From Ciona intestinalis (lineage: Eukaryota; Chordata; Ascidiacea; Phlebobranchia; Cionidae): a DNA stretch of 64,000 nt. Location of the stretch: assembly GCF_000224145.3 (NCBI RefSeq), contig NC_020166.2, positions 6,495,632-6,559,631 of the forward strand, in the 5' to 3' direction. The notes below the pieces were generated by a model. It was not told where the DNA came from and made no database searches. It worked only from the letters and a program-made list of their open reading frames with translations. The position numbers and the translations under genes were made by a program. Positions 37,979-49,543 of the stretch are shown here, one piece after another. The number at the start of each line of letters is the position of its first letter. Position 1 is the stretch's first letter.

Positions 37979-38290
37979 TGCGCCGTGGTGTAGTGGTTAG
38001 CGTGCCTGCCTGTAGCCATTAGGTAATGGGTTCAAGGCTCGTCGCTGCTACCATTGTGAGCGTATGTGCAAGACACTTAACGACAATTGCTCCAACCCAG
38101 TGGTCACTAATGGGTTGTCCAAATTATCAGCCATATATTAAAAAAATGAAAAAATCCCCCAAAAAATAATCACCCACAAAGTAACATACATGGTAACTCG
38201 TAAGCTGGCACGAGGTGTTAAACCCGTGTTATAACGACTGTCGTTTTCCGGCCACGCAAGGAAGTAAGTTACACTCATATATTCATTCAT
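37979..38290 (+). mobile_element. tRNA-derived SINE ending at an assembly gap
   Basis: The same family as 10119-10440, with A box GTGTAGTGGTTAGCG, B box GGGTTCAAGGCTCG and an ATTCATTCAT tail that runs into the N gap. It has a small internal deletion relative to the first copy. The matching position in the second haplotype-like block (near 38927) has no SINE, so the insertion may be polymorphic. Confidence 0.85.
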
Positions 38291-38340
38291 NNNNNNNNNN
38301 NNNNNNNNNNNNNNNNNNNNNNNNNNNNNNNNNNNNNNNN
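38291..38340. other. Assembly gap (50 N)
   Basis: A run of exactly 50 N, a conventional placeholder length. It separates two near-identical blocks. Confidence 0.99.
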
Positions 38341-38581
38341 GCTACTGATAATAGATATTACCAATTGCAACTTTTTTATTGGGATAGTGGAGTGTTAAAG
38401 GAGAAATATAAATGCTAAACACTGTACCAAAAGTAAAAAATAAGCAAGCAGACTGATTGATTGATTTACAGAAACTTTTTTACATAAGATGTGCAATTTG
38501 CCACCACCACTTCACACATATACTCCCGATAAAAGGCAGGCGCTGAAAGGCAGTTTTTTTATACGGTGATGGTATGCAACA

Positions 38582-41500
38582 TTATTTAGGAATAGAAAAG
38601 TAAATGATTAAAATAAGGATTATTATCAAAACAAGAAGAATAATTCCACAAATGATTTTCTTTTTCCGTGACTTTTTCTGAAAAAGCAAAATTTAACGTC
38701 ATACGAAAACAAAATGATTTTTTCCTACCCGTAAAATAAAATAAACTGTACTTTTTGAGATTCAATCATGTTTCCCAGTTTTTTTTTGTAAAATATTTAT
38801 TTCCTTATTTTAAAGACTGTTAATAACATGCACTTATTAAACTGCAACTACATTCATTAAAACTATGTAAGTTTTAAGAGGCACTGTTACTTAAACACTG
38901 TATTAATATCTGGCAGCTACAAAACATATTAAAATTTATCCAAATTAAAATTGCTAAAACAGAAACAAATCAAAATAACCAAAACATGTAATTTACTTGG
39001 TTTTTAACGGCCTGACCCAATTCTGATTTTCCCTTATCCACTCTTTCATGAGCAGCTTCAACATTTGCCTCAATGCTATCTAAAACAAGAGAGCACAACT
39101 CAAATAAACATTGACAAAACAATAACCATCATGAAAGAAGATTGATACCTGCTGTACATACTTCAGATACTTTGTTACAATATCATATCCTGCAATTCTT
39201 CATTTCTTTCAGTTTGGTTTGTGTGTAATGGTTTATACATAGTGTTTGAGGCAGTTTAGTTTTTTTTTAATATTTTGTTCAGTTTTGTGTTTTTTTAACA
39301 GATTCATTTTTGATTTGCAATAGATCATAGATGGTTTAGTTTTAAACTCTGACTAATTGTTTAATTAAATCTCCATTCTCCACCTAAAGTTAAATTTTTG
39401 ATTGCAATTTAGACCCACAACCAAAAAAAGAACGAAACAACTGTTCAACAAAAAAACAGAATCAATTGCAGAACAACAAAACAGAGAATCGGCAACAAAA
39501 GAAATTATTATTGTTCTAAATTATTATGACTATGTTTATAAGAATCATGTTTAACTACTAAACAATAAATACAATAAGTTAACAAATGTTTCATTTTGTG
39601 ACATGAACCCACAAAATGCACAACTTAGGACTTACCAATCATTTCTCCTTGATCTTCAACTATTTTAGCAAGATCCTTAAATATGATGTTCACATCAACA
39701 ATGTCGGACTAAAAATAGAGATCACCATAAAAAAAATTGTTATTTTTTAAATTAAAAAAAAAATAAAAAATAATAATATTGTAATAACATCTATACATAT
39801 CTGTTATTAAATCAAATGTTAATGTTAAAATTAAACATTAAATTATAAATTTTGAAGATGGAAACTGTAGGAAAAACTGCAGACTTCAGTTAGAAAGAAA
39901 AAGTTATATTAATATAACATAATTTTATTTTTATCTTTCCGAAAACGATAGCAAACATCATGTTGTTTAAAAAATGATGAGAAGAGAATTAACAGTAAAA
40001 TGAAGTTGTAAACACATTATGAATAAAAGTATATGAGAAAGAACGCCATTTAAAAAACCTAAAAATCTTTTTAAACACTCTCAGAAAAAAAAATCAATTG
40101 CAGATTAAATGACAATTGTTGGTGATCAAAAATTCTAACGATGCAGACAAAAATGAAAAACCATGTCCACAATTATGAATCATATGGTGACGCTGTTATT
40201 AACTTGGTATCAATTTCATGTATTATAGGGCACAAGGCACCAACCCTTCATGAATATTACCTCCAGTTTCTGAAGTTCCCTCTCCCGTTCTTCAAGTACA
40301 GAAATGTCATGTGTGGCCATTTCTTGCATTTGCATCCCTCTGATTAAATTTTAAATACAACAATCAATGAACGTTTGGATCAATAATTGGTAGCGTTCAG
40401 CATTTTTATAGTTAATACACCTCAGTTTAGAAAACATGATTTTAATTACCCGCCATGCACTGTAGACAGGTGTTATTTCTTATGCGTCTAAATTAATTAT
40501 GCATGTGCACATGTTCAATAATGGATATAATATAAGCTAGATGGTATATGGAATATACATTATACTGGTGCTCTCTAATCAATAAAGTATTTGACTCATT
40601 GACTGTATATCAAAAACGGTCAGTAGAAAAAAACAAATACGCCATAAATAAAAAAGAAGCCCCCACTTAATAAGTATTAGAATGGCTAATATACCGACTG
40701 GTTTTTAAATAAAACAACAAACCCCTGGGCTCCAATGAATGGTTGAGTTTCTTGATTAGATTCACTCAATGATCGCATCCTAGCAACCGATTCTCTTTCA
40801 ATCTTTGCAATATCTCTTTGTACGTCTTGAAATGACATTGAAACATCTTTGAGGTCATTTGTTAATCTTGTTGTCATTGTATTTCTTTGCCTCTGCAAAA
40901 ATACATTTATTGTAATTAAAATGCACAACTTTCAGTATATTTTTGTTAATTATTTACAAAGCTTTGGTTCATACTCAAATTGGTTATATAAATAAATAAT
41001 ATATGTTGTCCTATGTATATAATTATATATATATGTTTTATATTAAAATATTAACTGAAAATCGTATTAAGATTAGGGGTGTAACAGTGCATATAATAGG
41101 GGTAGTAAGCAAAATTTGTCTAGAAAATCTCTGTTATGTGGTTTGCCACGCTATAGTGACAGACTGGCACAGAAAAAAAAGCAAAACAATTTCTTAATCA
41201 CTAAATTTATCTCAAATATCAGTTTTTGTGTCAACTAGTACTAATAATAAACACAATTAAACCTTTTCACTTGCTGATGTGGGTGGGGAAATGTTTTTAA
41301 CATCTGACAAATGACTTGCTGTTGCTTCCAGGAGCTCCTTAGTATGATGCTGCCTTTGGTTGCTTTAATAAAATTCACAAATATATATGTCCAAAAATTT
41401 AATAAAAGTCAAAATATATACATATATTTAAAATATTGCAAAATTTATTAAAATTAAAAATTTACCAAAATTTAATAAAAAATATGGATATTCAAAAATT

Positions 41501-42027
41501 AAACTAAAGTCAAAAATATATTAAATCCTTCCCTTTGACCAGTTTCACAAAGCGCGCTATTAAATTTTTAAATAAATATATATATATATATATATTTCTG
41601 AATTTCGGTGAAAGGAAATTTAATTTATTAAACCAAATAACTCTTATAATATTAACTCTTTAACAAGATAATGTTATTTAACTTACTTTAATGAATAAAC
41701 AAGCGCTAGGTATTCAACATGCATTCCGTTAAAACAACATTAACTTACATTTTAGTCAAAGTGTCGCCAGAATTTCCATGATCATTTAGTTGACAAACAA
41801 GGTTCTTTATCTCTTGAACTAAAAATTAAATATAAGTTATTAAAGTTGGAATCTGCTTTGAGGTATAATTAAAGCTATTTCTTAACCGTAACAGTGTAGG
41901 ATTTTGCATGCCGCAATATAAATGTGCTAAGGCTTATATAATTACCATTTTTTGTGATCTTCTGTAGATTTGAACCCACAAGGTGTGTGAGCCTCGTGTA
42001 GTTTCTTGCGTCATCAGAACTTTGCAT
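38582..42027 (-). CDS. Syntaxin-7/12-like Qa-SNARE (copy B)
   Basis: Eight minus-strand exons: 42027-41946, 41818-41749, 41362-41263, 40892-40723, 40339-40261, 39708-39636, 39079-38997, 38677-38582, giving 250 residues. The Habc region begins YTRLTHLVGSNLQKITKN and includes RQRNTMTTRLTNDLKDVSMS. The SNARE motif runs through RERELQKLESDIVDVNIIFK, DLAKIVEDQGEMIDSIEANV, with the central Gln in DQGEMID. A single C-terminal anchor follows KKSRKKK. It is expected on endosomes, acting in endosome-lysosome fusion as syntaxin 7 and 12 do. Exon phases (1,2,0,2,0,1,0) are identical to those of the syntaxin at 44199-46014. Exon 4 uses a GTTTGT donor. Which of two terminal exon copies is real depends on the assembly. 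Confidence 0.88.
41575..41594. repeat. (AT)n microsatellite
   Basis: An alternating AT run of about 20 bases in a syntaxin intron. Confidence 0.8.
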
Positions 42028-42345
42028 AGTGGTTGCGATTAACAGAAATACCTTTAATGATTAGGTAATGAAGAATACACGATTTATTACTTATCTGAAA
42101 ATGTATAAGCAATTACAACATAACATGTTTAATATGCTACAAACATACGGTAATGTTTAATTCACATTTTTATACTTGTACTGTACCAGTAAAGCACACA
42201 GTAAATAAAATATTTATAATTAGTTGACACATTGTATAATAAAAGCAACAAATTCTGATAAATATTAACATGTAGACAGCAGTCGATCATGCTTTTATTC
42301 AGGCACCACCATAAATTGCTACAAAAATGACAATATAGACATTTA

Positions 42346-42351
42346 CTTTAT
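42346..42351 (-). terminator. Likely polyadenylation signal of NAPG
   Basis: TTTATT on the plus strand is AATAAA on the NAPG strand, about 175 bases past its stop codon and before the syntaxin start. Confidence 0.5.
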
Positions 42352-42524
42352 TTGGTCATGATGTTTGGGTAAACCGCATGGTAAAAAACACAGAATTTTT
42401 TATTTACCAAGACTTTTTTCAATTAAAACGGGTATGGTGGAACACATTAACAAATATACAACTCTCACAATTGCACAATCCCATGTTTTTCTTTTTAAAT
42501 CAAAAACAATACTGTTAAGTTTAA

Positions 42525-43556
42525 TTAACAGAGATCAAATTCTTCCTCTTCAACAGCAGAAGAGGATTGTGGAGTTTGATTACTTTGGTGTGGATTTGGT
42601 ACAGAAGATTGCAGAGATGCAAATTTATCAGCCATTTCATCCGCTTGTTTGGTCATATCGTCCAGATTATGTCTGGGTTTGTGAGAATTACTCTCTGTTT
42701 TTACGGCGTTGCCTGGCACGTAACCGGGAACTTTTAATGATCTAGCTAACTTTGCATAAGCAGTGTCCATATACTTAAACAGTGGAGTATTTAAGATTCG
42801 TGATGCTGCATCCTGGTCCCGCTGATCATAAGCTTCCACGAGTCCCATCAATGCATCGTATTCCTCGCTCTCATTAAAGCCATCAATATTTTCACATGCA
42901 TCATACACACTCTGTTCCGCATGTACCTGGTCACCTATATGCAAATGTACGAGCACCATAGCGCAGGTCAACCTGCTTCCTGCCCCATGATCTCCACCAT
43001 CCACTTGACTATACAGCTGCTTTTCATGTTCAATAGTTTTTACAGCTTCACTAAGTTTATTCATTCGTACCTGAATCCGAGCTGCTTTACCCACAAGTTC
43101 AGCAGCAGATCGAAGTCTACTTTTGTCCTCATTTTCATATATTTCAGCACCTTTTAAGTAAGAAGAAGCCGCCCATGCTGGGTGGGTCATTTCCACCATT
43201 TTACCACCCCTATCCAAGCACATTGCTGCTGTATCAGGTGTACCATCTTCCAAGTAAAGCTCAGATGCATGGTCTAGACACTTTAAAGCATTTTCAAAGT
43301 CTTTCATGTCTTTATATACCAAACCCGCTTCTTCACGAGCCTTACCTGAATGAAAACGTGATCCATTCTTGTAATAGCAATCTGCTACCTTAAGGAAAGC
43401 CGAGACAGCTTTTTCCAAATTCTTGTGTTTCTTGTATGCAAGTCCAGCTTTTTGAAAACAGTCTGCTGCACTGTCGAAATCTGGTCGCCATTTAAAGAAA
43501 CCAGTCTTCAAATGCTTTTCACCCTCTTGTACCAAACGATCAGCTTCAGAAGTCAT
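42525..43556 (-). CDS. NAPG: Gamma-soluble NSF attachment protein (gamma-SNAP)
   Basis: A single uninterrupted reading frame of 343 residues (human NAPG 312). It shows the TPR-like helical hairpins of SNAPs in order: EGEKHLKTGFFKWRPDFDSA near the N-terminus, AVSAFLKVADCYYKNGSRFH, AREEAGLVYKDMKDFENALK, and later RILNTPLFKYMDTAYAKLAR. It ends in an acidic tail and a terminal Cys (EEEEFDLC), as gamma-SNAPs do. Gamma-SNAP is an adaptor linking SNARE complexes to the NSF ATPase so they can be recycled after membrane fusion. The gene is intronless, unlike its neighbours. It lies 497 bases upstream of one syntaxin gene on the same strand and head-to-head (642 bases) with the other. Confidence 0.95.
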   Translation of the reverse strand: MTSEADRLVQEGEKHLKTGFFKWRPDFDSAADCFQKAGLAYKKHKNLEKAVSAFLKVADCYYKNGSRFHSGKAREEAGLVYKDMKDFENALKCLDHASELYLEDGTPDTAAMCLDRGGKMVEMTHPAWAASSYLKGAEIYENEDKSRLRSAAELVGKAARIQVRMNKLSEAVKTIEHEKQLYSQVDGGDHGAGSRLTCAMVLVHLHIGDQVHAEQSVYDACENIDGFNESEEYDALMGLVEAYDQRDQDAASRILNTPLFKYMDTAYAKLARSLKVPGYVPGNAVKTESNSHKPRHNLDDMTKQADEMADKFASLQSSVPNPHQSNQTPQSSSAVEEEEFDLC

Positions 43557-44198
43557 CTTCTTTATAATCTAATCTACTATAAACCTAGAATAATGCGATG
43601 TTAAAAGTTTAGAACAGCTCCTACAGCACGCAATACGAATTCCAATGTTATTCTTTCGTCTCGAATATAAACAAAGTCAAAAATCAATCAACCGCAACCG
43701 ATCATGTGAATAGCGTAATTGCAGTGTGGACCGTATTTTTATTTATTTTTAAAGTTGAAGACATTAGGTGTAAGTTAAAATGCTTTTATACATTTATAAA
43801 TCTTTTAGTATAAGCTATGCCATTTTTTATTAAACTGAATAGTACAACGTTAAATACATGTCATTACTTTTAAAAAATATTATATTTTTCACTCTAATGA
43901 TTTTTTACTGTGTAACACTGAAATTTTGTTCTGCATGACGTCACCGTCTTACGACAATCAGTGAGCAACAACACAATAAAACGAAAGTAGACAGAAGTTT
44001 ATTAATAACTTAAAATTTGTGGGGAGCAGCAAGTTCATGAAGATAAACTATAGCACATGTTAATACGTAGATATAGTATGTACTTATGCTACTTTATCAC
44101 TTTAGGTTTTATTGTTGTATATATATCAACTGTTAGAACTTTTATTATATATACCTTGAATAAAAAAAAATTGTATTTAAAAAAGTGTGTAATTTTAA
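43557..44198. promoter_or_regulatory. Shared upstream region of NAPG and a syntaxin gene
   Basis: 642 bases separate two divergent start codons, so both promoters lie here. No TATA box was identified. A CRE-like TGACGTCA occurs near 43937. Co-regulation of the two membrane-fusion genes is plausible but inferred. Confidence 0.5.
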
Positions 44199-46014
44199 AT
44201 GTCAGTGAGCATGTCATATGGAAGAGGTGATTTAACAAGTGATGGCTTCAACAGTTCAGCATCATATAACACTGGTTCATACCAGAATTCTGGAGGTACC
44301 CAGGATTACACCAGACTTACTCAGCTTATAGGAACAAACATTCAAAAAATTGCGCAAAATGGTAAGTTAGCACTGTAACACAAATATAAAATCTATATAT
44401 TAAGACTAACCGATTTCACCTTGTTTTAGTCCAAGAATTTAAACGAATGGTTAATCAATTGGGGACCAATCAAGACACACCCGATCTAAGAAACAGACTG
44501 TAAGTTGGTCTTTTATGCACCTTATCTGTTCATGTTCTTTTTGCATATTACACTACTTGTCATACTTCATCATTTGTGCTAAACAGCAATGCATAACCGA
44601 GATTCATGTTTGTTTTATTGCAGGCACCAGAGACAACATCATACAAACCAAATATCAAAAGACACAGCTCGTTATTTAAAAGATGTCAAAGGACTACCTT
44701 CCACCCAAGCAGCAGCTGAACAGGTAAATATTACACTACCCAGTAATGCCATGTTTTTCATTACAATATAATTTTATCATTAAAAACACTGTTCCTGCAG
44801 AGACGGCGAAAAACACAAACTGAACGACTAATGGCTGATTTTAGTGATGTACTTAACTCATTCCAAGCAGCACAGAGGGAAGCAGCTACAACAGAAAAAG
44901 AATGCGTTGCAAGAGTTCGAGCATCAAGTACAGCTCATCAAGAACCAGGATCTGATGTTCTTATTAATATACAAGGGTAAGTAATGTGTGATTCTGGAAA
45001 AATAACACTTTTATCAAGTGCATTTTACATGGGTAAATCCGGTCCTATGACAACTTTGATAGCACAAGCCAGGGACTTGGGGTTTAGGCCAGAGTTCGTT
45101 GGTTGGTTGGTTGCCTTCATGTAAACCAAATGCCTAATTCAACATCTTTTTATATGGGTTATTTATTTTAAAAGTTGTGGTTTCCTTTTCAGTACAATGC
45201 AAGACCAACAGCAAGCCACTGTATCAGCTGAGGAACTGCAGGATATAGAAGAAAGAGAAACTGCTATACGGCAACTTGAGGTAATTTACCAAAAAGTTTT
45301 TTATACTTTAAGTGCTATCATATCACACCACATTAATTTATGAACAGGCAGATATAATGGATGTAAATATGATCTTCAAAGACCTGGGTACAATGGTGCA
45401 TGAGCAGGGAGAAATGATAGGTAAGTTGCTTACTACTTAACATTATTATAATGATATTTGTTACACTTATCATAGGAGTTGAAACAAACCAAAGTTTATC
45501 ATTATTGTATATGGTTTGTCATGCATACCTTTGTAGTTGATAGTAACTCTTTGTTTTGTATGTAATTGCACCACAGTTCAGTTAAATGGACTTTCCTTTG
45601 TGGATAACAGGGTTAGTTTTAAGGACACTGAATAATTAATCCTTTTTCTTATACAACAGACAGCATAGAGGCGAATGTTGAGCACGCAGAGCAAGATGTT
45701 GTACAGGGGAATGTTCAACTTGTACAAGCACGTGCAAGCCAGGTGAAATTTACATTAGTTTAAATTTTTGCTAAAACACTGTATCTTGGTTTAATTCTCT
45801 AGTTCACTGACAGACCTACCTGGATCTTTTTTGAATTATATGTTTGTAGCTTACTTTTTAAACCGTAACAACGATTTATGCATGGATAACTAAAATTAAT
45901 AGCTGTTTTACATTTCAGTCAAGTGCACGGAAAAAGAAGTTAATCTGTTTCATCTTACTTATTGTTGCTATCGTTGTGATTGCACTGATTATCTATTTCT
46001 CTGTGAAGAAATGA
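44199..46014 (+). CDS. Syntaxin-7/12-like Qa-SNARE (copy A)
   Basis: Eight exons: 44199-44361, 44430-44499, 44624-44723, 44801-44976, 45193-45280, 45348-45420, 45660-45742, 45919-46014, giving 282 residues (human STX12 has 276). A Ser/Gly-rich N-terminus leads into [18 protein letters not shown] and the Habc bundle ([20 protein letters not shown]). The SNARE motif spans [40 protein letters not shown], with the Gln of the ionic layer in HEQGEMID. One hydrophobic anchor follows SSARKKK and ends YFSVKK. An endosomal Qa-SNARE role is expected from the family. It is a paralogue of the gene at 38582-42027 with all intron phases conserved; assignment to STX7 or STX12 individually is not possible by eye. 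Confidence 0.92.
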
Positions 46015-47280
46015 AGCACAGACAATGTGCCCTGGTTAGCTAGCACCATTCCTTTTACAAGCAAAGCCGTATTACATCGGTCAACCAATTACTAAACTTC
46101 CAATTCCCAATATTTTTTGATTTTTTACCCAAGCAAAAGTGAACGAAAATTGCTTTGGCAAAAACTTTAGAACTATATATAAATTTAGAAATATATATAT
46201 ATTGTTTTTGTTTACGCTATTTTGCAATATAATTCTAATATCACAATGTGTTGTGCCCTGGCTTAGGATGCAGTTTACCTTGTTAAAGGTGTTCCTCAAT
46301 AATAAGTTGAAAAAACTTTAGCAAAATACTTACTTTAATTTTCCCAGGTTGTTGTCCAGGTCACAGTACAAATATGCGTATAATCTTCAGTTACTTAACT
46401 TCCTTGTTGGTGTAAAACTCCCCGCTGTTCTGCAAATGAAAACATGTATAACTGTATATTTAAAACCGATATGTTATGTAAATACGCATTTTGTGGATTT
46501 ATTTAAAATTTATGTCTATTCTATATATATTCTATATTTCATGTGTGTGCTGTTGTTTCCCTCTATTTATTGTCATATCACTGAAAATTAATTTGAAATC
46601 CCAAACCCAGTACTTGACGTGGTTGGTAGTTTTACTGAGAATTTAAAACTATTATGCTATTAAGGATAGAAAACTGATAATAAATAAATAAACCAAAATA
46701 TTTTAGAGCACTTGACTGGCAAAGTAAAAAAATAAGCAAATACTAAAAAGGGAATACAATTTGAACTTGAGATACACGTGACAATATAGTTATATAGGTT
46801 AGTCACAAGGGCATATTTAGGGACTGAATATAAAAGCATGTATATTTATTAACAAAAGCAAAAAACTCAATTTTTCTATTTCGCTAAAATTATAAAAAAA
46901 ATAAGTTTACAGGTATAAACATTAAAAGGCTTTAAAAAAGTATTTCTAAAACACAAATTTTATGAAAAGAAAACAGTTTCAGTTACTATGGACAGTTTAA
47001 GGCAATCTTATAGCACATGCAGTTTAAAACACTGGACGGAAGAAGTAATTTTACATAAAAAAGTTGCCTATGTGGAAGAATATGAAAAAGGAAGAACAAT
47101 AAGCTTAAAGATCAACTGCAATAATGCTGTTTGAAAGCGGTGTGTCGCATTTCGGCCACACATAACATGTTTAGCCATACGTAGTCTTTAGGTTTAGAAG
47201 ACTAATGGGCAAATCCTTGAAATGTATATTACAGGTTTCTGAAGAGAATGCATGAGCCTTCTGCGCCAGTGCTTCAGAAG
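46015..47280. other. Convergent intergenic region (syntaxin copy A and STMND1-like)
   Basis: AT-rich, with a TATATATAT run near 46190 and an AATAAATAAATAAA cluster near 46679 that can serve as polyadenylation signals. No gene was seen. Confidence 0.5.
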
Positions 47281-49543
47281 TTAGTCGAAAATTTGTGAGT
47301 TGGAGTTCACAGTGTTGGTGTAAAAGTCATCGGATGGTTTGGCATCTCCATCCTCCAAACTACTGAGACTTGCTTCATCAAAGATAGTCTTCTTAGTAAG
47401 AGGATTCTCAATGGCATCAGTTCTCTCTCCTCTTCCCTGGTTAAATGGATCGGTCGAAAGTTGTTTTTCAAATTCCAAAGTTGCCTAAAAAAATAATATG
47501 AACAAAGCATTTGTTATTTTTAATTCAGATTTTGTTAACTCAAACGCCAATCATACATTTTTGTAAATTCATGGGTACATGGGTGTCGTATTTCATACAC
47601 CTTGTGCTCACTATTTCATACACCTTGTGCTCAAATTCTGAACAATTTTTTATAAATCTTTGGACCTGGTTGGAGCAATTGCCATTAACTGTCCCGCTCA
47701 ACAAACCATAGGCCCAAAACTGGTGGCAGCGCCAAGCCTTGAATCTATTTTACTTGTATATAGTCGAACAGTTTAAATACTAAGCAACTTGCCAAACAAA
47801 TGGAACCAAAGCAGGAGGATAAATAAGTGTCATTCAAACAATAGATAGTTATATAATTGTTTAATAATTTAAAACAAATTTGCTCACATTATCAGCTTCA
47901 AACTTGTTTGCCAATTCTCTGTCTCTCGCAAGTTGCATCGCAAGTCGACTAGTTTTCTTTTCCAAGTTTTTCTACAGAAAACCATCATAATTATCATGTT
48001 TAAAATTACTATATTTAATTTCCAATTTTTTCAAAAACATCAGGTTAACATGAGCCTACCTTCCTTCTTTCTTCTGCAGCCTTTAATTTCTGTTCAAGAT
48101 CAGCTTTGGTTAAAGTACTCGATTCTCGTTTCAACTTTTCCAACCTTGGTGGGGGCCTTCGGATGGGGGCCAGGGGTTCCAGTGGTTGTAATGGACCCGC
48201 ACGCACTTCAAAGGCAGCACCTCCCTTTTGTACTTTTGAACCTTTGTGTGGAAAAAGAAAGTAATAGCTTCCAACGTAACATAACATAACTTTAGTTCGT
48301 CACTTAGTTAAAGTAGAGAAGGTTAAAAACAAAACAGGTCAAGTTATTTATTTAATACAAATATGGTTCTAGTTCAAAGAAAACTGTGCACAAAATCCGA
48401 AATCCGAGTTCTTTGGAATATGAAGCATATATATTTTGATAAACAGTTTAAACTACCTGTTATTAATCCTTCTGCCTCTAGTTCTTGTAAAATGGCTCTT
48501 GACTTTATTCGTTCTCGTCCAGCACTCTTACTGGTGAGTTGCCTGCCTACCAATTCAAAATCTGAGGGTAAGAACAATACCAAATAAGCCTAACCCATCA
48601 TATAAAAAGACAGGGCATTGACTGTTAACATACCTGGTGTCTCAGGACGTCCATCAGCCTCAACTTCTTGTACACGGTTAGGATCCGAATTCTCAGTGAT
48701 GATGTCTCCTGATTCATAATCCTGGAACCAGTAGAGACATTTTGTTTAAACCAGTAGTAACCACATGATTGAAGCAATTACTGTTAAATGTCTTGCTCAA
48801 GAACACAGGCACCCACATTAGTGGGACCATTGGACCTTTAATTCCCTATTCCTTGGTTATGATGTAAGTACTTCATCCTAACCACAATGCTAGACCTTTG
48901 GTTTGTTAATTAATTAAACTTACCATTTCTTGAATCCCACTGTCTCTGCTTTTCGCAGATGTGGATTTGGTTGCTCCAACGATAGTTGCGGCAGATTCAT
49001 TAACAGCCGACTCTTTTGCTGACTTTACTTTTACTTTTGATGCACTTTTTGATCTCTGTACATGTAAAAGTAATACCATTAGTCATTCAATATTGTATTT
49101 TAAAAAGAAAGTCATAATTCTAGATATTCTATTGGTTATACCAGCAGTTCTCAATCATGGGCTGTGGAAACAATTTGAGATGGGCCACAAACCAATATAA
49201 ATAATGTATATATATTTAATTAAAACTTAAGTTTCATTTGTGTCACTATACATAATTTTACAGGAATAATGGCTTTAAATAAATTTAAAGTTGAATAAAT
49301 AATCTATCTTGAAATATGTTCTACTGTTTTCTATATTAACTAAACCTATTTTGTTCTATTTTTTCATAAAAATTTATTGGGTCACAGAACTTTTATGGCG
49401 AAAAATGGGCCACGTAAATAAAAACGTTGAGAACCACTGGGTTATACAATACAAATATTAGTTAAGTTAAAGATACTTACAATTTGGCCATCTTCGCCAG
49501 TGGTAATAGCTTTCACACTATCTTTAGAAGGCCCACACCCCAT
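47281..49543 (-). CDS. STMND1: Stathmin domain-containing protein 1-like
   Basis: Seven minus-strand exons: 49543-49481, 49055-48924, 48721-48634, 48561-48457, 48241-48060, 47971-47888, 47484-47281, giving 285 residues (human STMND1 276). The N-terminus MGCGPSK fits N-myristoylation at Gly2 with palmitoylation at Cys3, as proposed for STMND1. A Ser/Lys-rich region follows. The stathmin-like part is in exons 5-6: a Pro-rich lead (PLAPIRRPPPRLEKLKRESS), then the helix ADLEQKLKAAEERRKKNLEK and SRLAMQLARDRELANKFEA. Stathmins bind tubulin; whether this one does is not shown. The C-terminus is acidic. Phases agree at every junction. Intron 1 carries a hAT-type MITE, intron 2 a SINE remnant. Confidence 0.82.
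48755..48902 (-). mobile_element. Old tRNA-derived SINE remnant in the STMND1-like gene
   Basis: On the minus strand, GCATTGTGGTTAGGATG (A-box-like), then GGAATTAAAGGTCCAATGG (decayed B-box region), then CTTGAGCAAGACATTTAACA match the body of the SINE at 10119. It is more diverged than the two good copies. Confidence 0.6.
49142..49439. mobile_element. hAT-type MITE with 8-bp target-site duplication
   Basis: The left end CAGCAGTTCTCAATCATGGG and right end AACGTTGAGAACCACTG are inverted (CAG-x-GGTTCTCAA type). Identical 8-base flanks GGTTATAC lie at 49134-49141 and 49440-49447. The terminal motif and 8-bp duplication are hAT hallmarks. At 298 bp it has no coding capacity. It sits in intron 1 of the STMND1-like gene. 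Confidence 0.88.

Noticed and set aside
42365-42745. A 126-codon plus-strand open frame
   Set aside because: Antisense shadow of the conserved NAPG coding sequence.
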